NCBI GenBank assembly: GCA_023393655.1
Contig: JAEWKP010000414.1
Location: forward strand, 1 to 7,934
Direction: 5' to 3'
Source of the DNA: Pseudomonadota bacterium
GTDB taxonomy: Bacteria > Pseudomonadota > Alphaproteobacteria > Rhizobiales > Beijerinckiaceae
Length of the DNA stretch: 7,934 bases
The first letter of the stretch is position 1; each line of letters opens with the position of its first letter. The notes beneath the pieces are model-generated. The model was not told the DNA's origin. It made no database searches and saw only the letters and a program-made list of their open reading frames with translations. The position numbers and the translations under genes are program-made. Below are positions 1-6,494 of the stretch, piece by piece.

Positions 1-1521
1 ACCAATGCCGTCACCGGCCTGACCGATGCGCTGCTCGACTCGATCCCGCTCGTCGTCATCACCGGCCAGGTCCCGACGCATCTGATCGGCTCCGACGCCT
101 TCCAGGAATGCGACACGGTCGGCATCGCCCGCTCCTGCACCAAGCACAACTACCTGGTGAAGAGCATCCCCGACCTGCCGCGCATCCTGCACGAGGCGTT
201 CTATGTCGCCGCCAATGGCCGCCCGGGCCCGGTCGTGATCGACATCCCCAAGGACATCCAGTTCGCGACCGGCGCCTATAGCCGCCCGCGCGACAACCAG
301 CACAAGACCTACCGCCCGGTGGTCAAGGGCGACCTGAACAAGATCAAGGCCGCGGTCGAGCTGATCGCCGGCGCCAAGCGGCCGGTCTTCTATACCGGCG
401 GCGGCGTGATCAATGCCGGCCCGCACGCCTCGGCGCTGCTGCGCGAACTCGCGCGGCTGACCGGCTTTCCGGTCACCTCGACATTGATGGGACTGGGCGC
501 CTTCCCGGCGGCCGACAAGCAGTGGCTCGGCATGCTCGGCATGCACGGCACCTACGAGGCCAACCTCGCGATGCATGACTGCGATGTCATGATCAATATC
601 GGCGCGCGCTTCGACGACCGCATCACCGGACGCATCGACGGCTTTTCGCCGCGTTCTAAGAAGATCCATATCGACATCGACCCGTCCTCGATCAACAAGA
701 CGGTCAAGGTCGATATCGGCATCGTCGGCGACTGCGCCCATGTGCTCGAGGACATGGTCCGGATCTGGCGCGAGACCGGCGCGCAGACCGACAAGACCGC
801 GCTCGCCGCCTGGTGGACGCAGATCGACGGCTGGCGCGGGCGCAAGAGCCTCTCCTACAAGCGCTCTGACACGATCATCAAGCCGCAATACGCGCTGGAG
901 CGCCTCCATGCGTTGACCAAGGATCGCGACACCTACATCACGACCGAGGTCGGCCAGCACCAGATGTGGGCCGCGCAGTACCTGCAGTTCCAGGAGCCGA
1001 ACCGCTGGATGACCTCCGGCGGCCTCGGCACGATGGGCTACGGCCTGCCGGCAGCCATCGGCGTGCAGATGAAGCATCCCGAGGCGCTCGTCATCGACGT
1101 CGCCGGCGAAGCCTCGATCCTGATGAACATGCAGGAGATGTCGACGGCGGTGCAGTACCGGCTGCCGGTGAAGATATTCATCCTCAACAACGAGTACATG
1201 GGCATGGTGCGCCAGTGGCAGGAACTGCTGCATGGCGGGCGCTATTCGGAGAGCTATTCGCAGTCCCTGCCGGACTTCGTGAAGCTCGCCGAGGCCTATG
1301 GCGGTCACGGCATCCGCTGCTCTGACCCGGCCAAGCTCGACGCCGCGATCATGGAGATGATCGAGACGCCCGGTCCGGTGATCTTCGACTGCCTCGTCGC
1401 GAAGGAAGAGAACTGCTTCCCGATGATCCCGTCGGGCAAGGCCCATAACGAGATGATCCTCCCCGATTTCGAGGGCGATACCGGCGAGATCATCGACGCC
1501 AAGGGCAAGCAACTCGTCTGA
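1..1521 (+). CDS. ilvI: Acetolactate synthase large subunit, 5'-truncated by window edge
   Basis: The reading frame is open from base 1 and gives 506 visible residues. The family is usually about 575-600 residues, so roughly 80-90 N-terminal residues, including the catalytic glutamate of the first ThDP domain, lie outside the window. The enzyme condenses two pyruvates, or pyruvate with 2-oxobutyrate, into acetohydroxy acids using ThDP, Mg2+ and FAD. Visible landmarks are the VVITGQVP segment near the beginning, GRPGPVVIDIPKD, the central domain with GGGVINAG, and the C-terminal ThDP domain with a GEA...NN motif (visible residues 369-397) followed by EYMGMVRQWQELLHGGRYSESY. The ThDP motif has Glu (GAA, 1108-1110) where Asp is the textbook ligand, with the usual 27-residue distance to Asn. 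The regulatory subunit gene lies 1.6 kb downstream rather than adjacent. The symbol could equally be ilvB. The identification is very secure. Confidence 0.97.
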   Translation, partial: TNAVTGLTDALLDSIPLVVITGQVPTHLIGSDAFQECDTVGIARSCTKHNYLVKSIPDLPRILHEAFYVAANGRPGPVVIDIPKDIQFATGAYSRPRDNQHKTYRPVVKGDLNKIKAAVELIAGAKRPVFYTGGGVINAGPHASALLRELARLTGFPVTSTLMGLGAFPAADKQWLGMLGMHGTYEANLAMHDCDVMINIGARFDDRITGRIDGFSPRSKKIHIDIDPSSINKTVKVDIGIVGDCAHVLEDMVRIWRETGAQTDKTALAAWWTQIDGWRGRKSLSYKRSDTIIKPQYALERLHALTKDRDTYITTEVGQHQMWAAQYLQFQEPNRWMTSGGLGTMGYGLPAAIGVQMKHPEALVIDVAGEASILMNMQEMSTAVQYRLPVKIFILNNEYMGMVRQWQELLHGGRYSESYSQSLPDFVKLAEAYGGHGIRCSDPAKLDAAIMEMIETPGPVIFDCLVAKEENCFPMIPSGKAHNEMILPDFEGDTGEIIDAKGKQLV

Positions 1522-1529
1522 CGAAGCAT

Positions 1530-1637
1530 CGTCATGCTCGGGCTTGATCCGAGCATCCCGGGCGGAGTGAAGCGCCAGCCGGCGCCCTTCCGTCGGGAGA
1601 TTCTCGGGTCGAGGCTCCGCTTCGCCCGAGAATGACG
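1530..1637. repeat. Composite intergenic palindrome (REP/MITE-like)
   Basis: A 108-bp element nearly fills the gap between ilvI and the racemase gene. Its ends are inverted repeats, CGTCATGCTCGGG at 1530-1542 and CCCGAGAATGACG at 1625-1637, matching at 12 of 13 positions. Each end is also a hairpin of its own: ATGCTCGG/CCGAGCAT (1534-1541 and 1549-1556, 7-nt loop) and ATTCTCGGG/CCCGAGAAT (1600-1608 and 1625-1633, 16-nt loop). This two-hairpin design framed by CGTCAT...ATGACG resembles dispersed intergenic palindromes that I recall from Hyphomicrobiales genomes. Only one copy is present here, so its repetitive nature is inferred. The lack of a T-run argues against a simple terminator, although the folded RNA could protect the ilvI 3' end or uncouple it from the next gene. 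Confidence 0.6.
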
Positions 1638-1650
1638 GCAGCGCTCCGAG

Positions 1651-1655
1651 AAGGA
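1651..1655 (+). promoter_or_regulatory. Ribosome binding site of the racemase gene
   Basis: AAGGA lies 7 nt before the ATG at 1663 and supports that start. It falls just outside the palindromic element that ends at 1637. Confidence 0.7.
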
Positions 1656-1662
1656 AAACACC

Positions 1663-2373
1663 ATGGCCAGCATCGGTCTGATCGGCGGGATGAGCTGGGA
1701 GTCGACCGCGGTCTATTACCGGCTCCTCAACGAGGGCGTCCGAGCCCGCTCGGGCGGCCTGCACTCGGCCGACGTGCTGCTGCATTCGGTCGATTTCGCT
1801 CCGATCGCGGACATGCAGGCGAAGGGCGACTGGGCCGCGGCCGGTGCTGCGCTGGCTGCGAGCGCGCGTCGCCTCGAACAGGGCGGGGCTTCCTGCCTCG
1901 TGCTCTGCACCAACACGATGCACAAGGTCGCGGACCAGATCATCGCCGCGACCAAGCTGCCCTTCCTGCACCTCGCCGATGTCACGGCGCGGGCGGTGCT
2001 GGCCTCGCCCTCACGGCGGCCGCTCCTGCTGGCGACTCGTTTCACCATGGAGCAGGGCTTCTATCGCGACCGGCTCAGAGCCTTCGGCGTCGAGGCGCTG
2101 GTGCCGAATCCAGATGAGCGCGACGATGTCCATCGCATCATCTACGAGGAGCTGTGCCGCGGGCGGATCGATCCGGTCTCGCGCGAGCGCTATCGCGCCA
2201 TCGTCGCGCGGGCTGCCAGGGAGGAGGGCGCCGACGGCATCATTCTGGGCTGTACCGAGATCGGCCTGCTGCTGTCGCAGGACGATGTCTCGGTGCCGGT
2301 GTTCGACACGACCGCCCTGCATGTCCAGGCAGCTCTCGATTTCGTCGACGAGTGGGAGGTTGCCGCGGCATGA
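1663..2373 (+). CDS. Aspartate/glutamate racemase family protein (YgeA-like)
   Basis: This 236-residue protein belongs to the cofactor-independent Asp/Glu racemase family, which interconverts L- and D-amino acids through two cysteine acid/base residues. It opens with IGLIGGMSWEST, typical of the family. Both active-site cysteines are visible: C82 in LCTNTMHK and C197 in GCTEI. A TRFTMEQGFYRDRL segment (residues 125-138) is characteristic of the YgeA/aspartate racemase branch. The length is normal (about 230-240). With both cysteines present an active racemase is likely, but the substrate (Asp, Glu, homoserine or another amino acid) cannot be read from sequence. The gene overlaps the next by four bases (ATGA), so the two are probably translationally coupled. 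Its place between acetolactate synthase subunit genes has no obvious pathway logic. Hydantoin racemase or maleate isomerase are less likely alternatives. Confidence 0.9.
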   Translation: MASIGLIGGMSWESTAVYYRLLNEGVRARSGGLHSADVLLHSVDFAPIADMQAKGDWAAAGAALAASARRLEQGGASCLVLCTNTMHKVADQIIAATKLPFLHLADVTARAVLASPSRRPLLLATRFTMEQGFYRDRLRAFGVEALVPNPDERDDVHRIIYEELCRGRIDPVSRERYRAIVARAAREEGADGIILGCTEIGLLLSQDDVSVPVFDTTALHVQAALDFVDEWEVAAA

Positions 2374-3047
2374 AGCTTCTGATCGGCAACAAATGCTATT
2401 CGTCCTGGTCGCTCCGGGCCTGGCTCCTGATGCGCGTTGCCGGCATCGCCTTCACCGAGCAGCTCGTGCCGCTCGACGAGCCCGGCTTCAAGGAGACCGT
2501 CTTCGCCGCGGCGCCCGGCAGCGGCGGCACGCTGCCGATGGTGGTCGATGGCGATGTCGCCGTCTGGGAGACGCTGGCGATCTGCGAATATCTGCATGAC
2601 ACGCATCCGCAGGCCGGGATCTGGCCGCGCGATATTGCGGCGCGTGCGCATGCGCGAGCCGTCTCCAGCGAGATGCATGCCGGCTTCACGGCGCTGCGCA
2701 GCACCTGCCCGATGAATCTGGGCAAGCGCTTCGCCGCGCGCGATCGCGGTCCCGGCGTCGCCCGCGACGTCGAGCGGCTGACGGCACTGTGGCGGCAGGC
2801 GCGCGAGCGCTTCGGCGCCGGCGGGCCTTTCCTCTATGGCGAATTCTCAGCGGCGGATGCGATGTTCGCCCCCGTCGTCACCAGACTGGACACCTACGGC
2901 ATCGCCGTCGATCCTGTCTCACAGGACTATATGCGGGCGATCCTCGCGCTTCCCGCCTATCGGGAGTGGCTTGCCGCGGCGCTGGCCGAGCCCTGGATCG
3001 TAGCGCAGGACGAGGTCGACGAACCCGCCCTCGTCAACCTCCGCTGA
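2370..3047 (+). CDS. Glutathione S-transferase family protein
   Basis: This 225-residue protein has the two-domain GST layout. The N-terminal thioredoxin-like domain (about residues 1-80) carries NKCYSSWSLRAWL, with C9 and S11/S12 in the position of the catalytic residue, a cis-proline at P56 in GTLPMVV, and WETLAICEYL (E67-T68) as the gamma-glutamyl contact. The helical C-terminal domain includes FLYGEFSAADAMFAPVVTRL (residues 154-173) with the conserved Asp (D163) of the N-capping motif. The ATG at 2370 was chosen because it begins exactly at the family N-terminus, overlaps the racemase stop as ATGA, and has GGGAGG at 2354-2359. Longer upstream extensions in this frame read antisense-like, low-quality sequence inside the racemase gene. 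Typical roles are conjugation of glutathione to electrophiles or thiol repair; the true substrate is unknown. It is probably cytosolic. Confidence 0.92.
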   Translation: MKLLIGNKCYSSWSLRAWLLMRVAGIAFTEQLVPLDEPGFKETVFAAAPGSGGTLPMVVDGDVAVWETLAICEYLHDTHPQAGIWPRDIAARAHARAVSSEMHAGFTALRSTCPMNLGKRFAARDRGPGVARDVERLTALWRQARERFGAGGPFLYGEFSAADAMFAPVVTRLDTYGIAVDPVSQDYMRAILALPAYREWLAAALAEPWIVAQDEVDEPALVNLR

Positions 3048-3103
3048 CAGCTCCTATTTCATTCCCTCGATTTCATCCGCTCCAACCCGCCTGCAGGTCC
3101 GTC

Positions 3104-3646
3104 ATGTCGAAGCCCGCTACCCACTACCCGAATGCTCCCAAGGCCCAGCCGACCGCGCGTCATACCCTGGCGGTGATCGTCGATAACGAACCGGGCGTTC
3201 TTGCCCGCATCGCCGGGCTGTTCTCGGGCCGCGGCTACAATATCGAGAGCCTCACCGTCTCCGAGACCGAGCATGAGAAGCATCTCTCACGCATCACGGT
3301 TGTGACCTCCGGCACGGCCAATGTCATCGACCAGATCAAGGCGCATCTCGACCGGCTGGTGCCGGTGCACCGTGTCGTCGACCTGACCGAGCAGGGCGAG
3401 GCCCTTGAGCGCGAACTGGCGCTGATCAAGGTCGTCGGCAAGGGCGATCACCGCGTCGAGGCGATGCGGCTCGCTTCGGCCTTTGGCGCGCGCGTGCTCG
3501 ACGCCTCGCTGACCTCGTTCGTCTTCGAATTGACCGGGGCGACCGAGGAGATCGAGCGCTTCATCAAGACGATGACGGCGGTGGGGCTGACGGAAGTCTC
3601 GCGTACCGGCATTGCCGCGATGAGCCGCGGCCCGGACTCGATGTGA
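3104..3646 (+). CDS. ilvN: Acetolactate synthase small (regulatory) subunit
   Basis: This 180-residue protein is the regulatory partner of the large subunit at the start of the window. It activates the catalytic subunit and normally confers valine feedback inhibition. An N-terminal extension of about 18 residues precedes an ACT domain (about residues 20-95) with TLAVIVDNEPGVLARIAGLFSGRGYNIESL. G31 and N46 correspond to G14 and N29 of E. coli IlvH, positions known to matter for valine sensitivity, so feedback control is probably intact. The C-terminal domain (about 100-170) contains LERELALIKV and ends with the typical TGIAAMSRG. Start choice: the ATG at 3104 follows a weak AGG (3095-3097). 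The frame is open further upstream, but there it overlaps the GST gene out of frame and shows no family similarity. It sits 56 bp after GST. It may also be named ilvH. Confidence 0.97.
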   Translation: MSKPATHYPNAPKAQPTARHTLAVIVDNEPGVLARIAGLFSGRGYNIESLTVSETEHEKHLSRITVVTSGTANVIDQIKAHLDRLVPVHRVVDLTEQGEALERELALIKVVGKGDHRVEAMRLASAFGARVLDASLTSFVFELTGATEEIERFIKTMTAVGLTEVSRTGIAAMSRGPDSM

Positions 3647-3666
3647 TCACCGGCTTCTGCCGGTGA
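3647..3666 (+). promoter_or_regulatory. Perfect hairpin covering the monooxygenase GTG start
   Basis: TCACCGGC (3647-3654) and GCCGGTGA (3659-3666) form an 8-bp perfect stem with a TTCT tetraloop, starting immediately after the ilvN stop codon. The GTG start of the next gene (3663-3665) lies in the 3' arm. No T-run follows, so a classical terminator is unlikely. In RNA it could mask the start codon until ribosomes finishing ilvN unfold it, or mark the ilvN 3' end. The structure is seen in the sequence; its role is inferred. Confidence 0.5.
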
Positions 3667-4916
3667 CACGCCGTTACGAGATCGCGGTCGCCGGCTGCGG
3701 GCCGGCGGGGCTTGCGGCTGCGCTGCTGCTGGAGCGCGCCGGCCACCGCGTCACGCTGGTCGAGCGCTTCGCGACGGCGCAGCCGCTCGGCTCCGGCCTG
3801 ATCCTGCAGCCGACCGGGCTTGCCGTGCTGCGCGAGTTGGGGCTTGCCGACGCGCTGATCGCGCGCGGCAGCCGCCTTGATCGACTTTATGGGTTGGGCT
3901 CGGCCACCGGCTCCGTCGTGCTCGACGTGCGCTATGCCGCGCTCGGCCCCTATGCCTTCGGCCTCGGCATCCATCGCGGCAGCCTGTTCGAAGCACTGTT
4001 CGCGGCTGTGACAGCACGCGGTATCGCGGTCGAAACCGGCTGCGAGATCGTGGATGTCGAAGGCGATAGTGGCGGGCGGGTTTCGCTCGTTCTGGAGAAG
4101 GGCCGAAAGCTCGGGCCGTTCGATCTCGCCATCGATGCCTTGGGCGCGCGCTCGCCCCTGATCGGCCGGGCCTTGCGGCCGGTGCGGCAACGCCCGCTCA
4201 CCTATGGGGCGGTCTGGGCCAATGCATCGCTTGCGGCGGGGTTCGATCCGCATGCGCTGGAGCAGCGCTATCATCGGGCCAGCGTGATGGTCGGTGTACT
4301 GCCGATCGGCCGGCGGCCTGACGACGAGACGCTGCTCGCTTCCTTCTTCTGGAGCCTGAAGCCGGCTGAGCACGCGCAATGGCTGGCACGGGGGCTCGAT
4401 GCCTGGAAGGCGGATGTGCTCAGGCATTGGCCGCAGACGGCGCCGATGCTGGAGGCCATCACGTCATCCGAGCAATTGCTGCTGGCCTCCTACCGGCATC
4501 ACACCTTGCCGGTGCCTGCCGGGCGCGGGCTCGCCTTCATCGGCGATGCCGCCCATTCGACCAGCCCGCAGCTCGGGCAGGGCGCCAATATGGGCTTGCT
4601 CGATGCCTATGCGCTGGCGATGGCCGTGAACGAGGCTGCGGATATCGCCGAGGCCCTTGATCGTTATGCGCGGCTGCGGCGCTTCCATGTCCGGCTCTAT
4701 CAGGTGGCGAGCCGCCTGTTCACGCCGTTCTATCAGTCCGACAGCTACGTGCTGCCCTTGCTGCGTGATCGGCTGGTGCCGCCTCTGGCACGTCTGCCGG
4801 GGATCGACAGGCAACTGGCCTTGCTTGTCGCGGGATTGTATGGCGATCCCTTGCGGGCCCTGAAGCTGGGACGGGCCTTCCCGACATCGTCCACCATCGC
4901 GAGTGCCAGGGCATGA
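3663..4916 (+). CDS. FAD-dependent monooxygenase (PHBH/UbiH-like)
   Basis: This 417-residue protein belongs to the flavoprotein aromatic hydroxylase family, which uses NAD(P)H and O2 to hydroxylate small, often aromatic, substrates. The N-terminal Rossmann fold carries GCGPAG (residues 11-16) and ends its second strand at E34 in VTLVER. A DALGARSPL segment (158-166) stands at the place of the family's DG motif, and the GD motif is complete: AFIGDAAHSTSPQLGQGANMGLLDA (291-315, with G294 and D295). Length is normal. Start: GTG at 3663, 16 nt after the ilvN stop, is the only ATG/GTG start I find close to the Rossmann fold, which begins at about residue 6; no Shine-Dalgarno is visible and a hairpin covers it. 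The gene uses TTG and CTT leucine codons more freely than the ilv genes, which fits lower expression. The substrate is unknown. It overlaps the next gene by ATGA. Confidence 0.9.
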   Translation: MTRRYEIAVAGCGPAGLAAALLLERAGHRVTLVERFATAQPLGSGLILQPTGLAVLRELGLADALIARGSRLDRLYGLGSATGSVVLDVRYAALGPYAFGLGIHRGSLFEALFAAVTARGIAVETGCEIVDVEGDSGGRVSLVLEKGRKLGPFDLAIDALGARSPLIGRALRPVRQRPLTYGAVWANASLAAGFDPHALEQRYHRASVMVGVLPIGRRPDDETLLASFFWSLKPAEHAQWLARGLDAWKADVLRHWPQTAPMLEAITSSEQLLLASYRHHTLPVPAGRGLAFIGDAAHSTSPQLGQGANMGLLDAYALAMAVNEAADIAEALDRYARLRRFHVRLYQVASRLFTPFYQSDSYVLPLLRDRLVPPLARLPGIDRQLALLVAGLYGDPLRALKLGRAFPTSSTIASARA

Positions 4917-5128
4917 CGACACCGAGCCTCGAACAGATCGCGTTGCTGCTCGGCATCGTCGGGCTGGGCTGCTTCGCCTGGCCGATCGTGATGCGCGTCT
5001 CCGGCAAGGCGCCGCCCGAGCCGCTCGGCAGCGGCAAGAGCCTGCGTTCCCCGCTCTGGTGGGCAGGTTTCCTGCTGACCATTGCGGCGATCTTCCTGCA
5101 GCGCATTGCCAGCCAGCAGGCCGGCTGA
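4913..5128 (+). CDS. Small two-helix membrane protein, unknown function
   Basis: This 71-residue protein is not one I recognise. It has two predicted membrane segments, about residues 8-28 (rich in L, I, V and G, ending FAWPIVMRV) and 48-65 (LWWAGFLLTIAAIFLQRIA), joined by a polar loop GKAPPEPLGSGKSLRS. There is no cleavable signal sequence, so a hairpin in the inner membrane is the simplest picture. Its ATG at 4913 overlaps the monooxygenase stop (ATGA) and no strong Shine-Dalgarno is visible, so translation probably depends on coupling to that gene. The hydrophobic pattern, the tight overlap and the stop just before a convergent gene support a real gene. A link to the monooxygenase, such as membrane tethering, is conjecture. 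Confidence 0.75.
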   Translation: MTTPSLEQIALLLGIVGLGCFAWPIVMRVSGKAPPEPLGSGKSLRSPLWWAGFLLTIAAIFLQRIASQQAG

Positions 5129-5138
5129 GCCTCAGCCG
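5122..5138. terminator. Palindrome spanning two convergent stop codons
   Basis: CGGCTGAG (5122-5129) and CTCAGCCG (5131-5138) are perfect inverted repeats around a single C. The arms contain the TGA stops of both convergent genes (5126-5128 on plus, 5132-5134 on minus). It can form a short hairpin in either transcript. Neither side has a T-run, so intrinsic termination would be weak, but it may act as a bidirectional 3' end. Confidence 0.4.
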
Positions 5139-5677
5139 CTGAAACCGCCCTCGTCGAGGAAGGCGCGTTCCTGCGCCGTGGTCTCGCGGCCGAGCACCGG
5201 ATTGCGGTGCGGGAAACGACCGAAATCGCGGATGATATCGCGGTGGATCTCGGCATATTTCACCCCGTCGGCATCATCGGCGGCCACGCAGAGTTCGATG
5301 CAGCGCTCCTGGTCGGCGAGCTCCTCCGAATGCATGAACGGCATATAGAAGAAGCGCTTCTCCGGCGGCTGATAGGCCTCGTCGAATCCTTTGATGATTG
5401 CGCGCTCGGCGATTTCGACCGCTTGCGCATCGGTGGCGAAGGCGCGCGGGCTGCCGCGGAACATGTTGCGCGGGAACTGGTCGAGCAGGATCAGCAGGGC
5501 GTAGACCCCTTCCGGCGTTTCCTCCCACTCCGCCAGTTTGCCAGCGGCCGCGTCCTCATGGACGAGGAGGAAGCGCCTGGTGATCTCGGCGTCGAAGGCA
5601 TCGTCCTTGAGAAACCATTTCTCGGGGCCGGCCTCGCGCCAGAAGGTGACGATGGCATTGGCGCTGGGCAGGCTCAT
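5132..5677 (-). CDS. DUF924 family protein
   Basis: This 181-residue protein matches the DUF924 family (COG3803), alpha-helical proteins with TPR-like repeats and no established function. Family marks are the N-terminal IVTFWREAGPEKWFLKDDAFD (residues 9-29), LLILLDQFPRNMFRGSPRAFATD (61-83), FFYMPFMHSE (109-118) and the C-terminal HRDIIRDFGRFPHRN (145-159). Length is normal. The start at 5677 fits the family N-terminus and has GGAG six nt upstream. The frame continues open to 6112, but that part is antisense to the TetR gene and unlike the family. It is transcribed against the upstream gene cluster and divergently from the TetR gene, so it may share the regulatory region 5678-5820. It is probably cytosolic. 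Confidence 0.92.
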   Translation of the reverse strand: MSLPSANAIVTFWREAGPEKWFLKDDAFDAEITRRFLLVHEDAAAGKLAEWEETPEGVYALLILLDQFPRNMFRGSPRAFATDAQAVEIAERAIIKGFDEAYQPPEKRFFYMPFMHSEELADQERCIELCVAADDADGVKYAEIHRDIIRDFGRFPHRNPVLGRETTAQERAFLDEGGFSG

Positions 5678-5683
5678 GAGAAG

Positions 5684-5687
5684 CTCC
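5684..5687 (-). promoter_or_regulatory. Ribosome binding site of the DUF924 gene
   Basis: On the minus strand, GGAG lies 6 nt before the ATG at 5677. It settles the start against the longer open frame that runs back to 6112. Confidence 0.7.
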
Positions 5688-5786
5688 GTTCCTCGGATGG
5701 CGTTGGCCGAGAGATAATTCTTCTTCGGCCATCTGCCAGTCGCGAATAACGCTTGCGGGCCGTCCGCCGCTGCGATAGATGCCTGA

Positions 5787-5801
5787 ACCGTAACGTACGG
5801 T
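5787..5801. promoter_or_regulatory. Candidate TetR operator in the divergent region
   Basis: ACCGTA-ACG-TACGGT is a perfect 6+6 bp inverted repeat with a 3-nt centre, located 19 bp before the TetR start and about 110 bp before the DUF924 start. The size and place suit a TetR dimer site that controls its own gene and possibly the divergent one. A weak sigma70-like pair (CTTGCG at 5752-5757 and GATAGA at 5774-5779, 16-nt spacing) would begin transcription at or near the palindrome, consistent with repression by blocking. The promoter elements are much less certain than the palindrome. Confidence 0.6.
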
Positions 5802-5820
5802 ACTGGATCGTTTCCGCCCC

Positions 5821-6486
5821 ATGACGCAAGGCTCCGCAGAGACGCAAGGCGAGGCGCTGACAGCGCGCCAGCAGGCCGTGCTCGATGCCGTGCTGAGCCT
5901 GATGGTCGAGAAGGGCAGTGGCTTGACCATGACCGCCGTGGCGCGGCGCGCGAGCTGCTCCAAGGAAACGCTCTACAAGTGGTTCGGCGATCGCGACGGC
6001 TTGCTGACCGCGACCGTGCAATGGCAGGCCTCCAAGGTGAGGGCGGGCAATTACGAGCGCCAGACATTCGATGCCGGCGCGCTGCGCGAGAGCCTGAAGG
6101 GTTTTGCCGCAAACTGGCTTGAAGTCATCACCTCGCCGACCTCGATCGCGCTCAATCGCATCGGCATCAGCCAGGCGGCCTCGCGCGACGGCAACCTCGG
6201 CTCGATCGTCCTGGCCAATGGCCGCTTCGCCATCGGCGAACGCTTGAAGCCGGTGCTCGATGCGGGGCGGGAGGCGGGCTTGCTTGCCTTCGACGATACC
6301 GAGACGGCCTTCCGTACCTTCTTCGGCCTCGCCGGCCGCGACGTCCAGATCCGGCTCCTGCTCGGCGATACGCTGACGCTGAGCCGGGCCGAGATCGCCA
6401 CTGATGCCGAGCGGGCGACCGAACAGTTTCTCACCCTCTACGGCGCGGGGCGGCATGCCTCGGGCCGGGACAAGACCAACGCGTGA
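5821..6486 (+). CDS. TetR/AcrR family transcriptional regulator
   Basis: This 221-residue one-component repressor candidate has an N-terminal helix-turn-helix domain (about residues 14-62): helices 1-2 in ARQQAVLDAVLSLMVEKGSG, and the HTH proper LTMTAVARRASCSKETLYKWFGDRDGLL (35-62) with CSKETLYKWF around the recognition helix. The C-terminal part (about 65-205) is helical, as expected for the ligand-binding and dimer domain. C46, the only cysteine, lies at the start of the recognition helix. The ATG at 5821 is needed to include all of helix 1. No good Shine-Dalgarno precedes it, so its leader may be short or weakly translated. An operator-like palindrome lies just upstream. The stop is 14 bp before ilvC, so read-through into ilvC is plausible. 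Ligand and targets are unknown. Confidence 0.92.
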   Translation: MTQGSAETQGEALTARQQAVLDAVLSLMVEKGSGLTMTAVARRASCSKETLYKWFGDRDGLLTATVQWQASKVRAGNYERQTFDAGALRESLKGFAANWLEVITSPTSIALNRIGISQAASRDGNLGSIVLANGRFAIGERLKPVLDAGREAGLLAFDDTETAFRTFFGLAGRDVQIRLLLGDTLTLSRAEIATDAERATEQFLTLYGAGRHASGRDKTNA

Positions 6487-6487
6487 C

Positions 6488-6494
6488 AAAGGAG
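6488..6494 (+). promoter_or_regulatory. Ribosome binding site of ilvC
   Basis: AAAGGAG lies 6 nt before the ATG at 6501. It excludes the in-frame GTG at 6483, which overlaps the TetR stop and would place this sequence inside the gene. Its strength fits high translation of ilvC. Confidence 0.85.

Noticed and set aside
1632..2117. Long open frame overlapping the racemase gene in another plus frame
   Set aside because: It is an Arg/Ala/Gly-rich shadow of high-GC coding sequence. The racemase frame has the Shine-Dalgarno and conserved motifs throughout.
3564..4427. 287-codon minus-strand open frame opposite the monooxygenase
   Set aside because: Its composition is that of an antisense shadow (Gln/Arg/Ala-rich), it has no recognisable motif, and the plus-strand flavoprotein explains the region.
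5207..5749. 180-codon plus-strand open frame opposite DUF924
   Set aside because: It is a shadow frame; the minus strand carries all DUF924 motifs and a ribosome site.
5678..6112. N-terminal extension of DUF924 up to 6112
   Set aside because: It lies antisense to the TetR gene and does not resemble the family; the ATG at 5677 has a good Shine-Dalgarno and fits the normal length.
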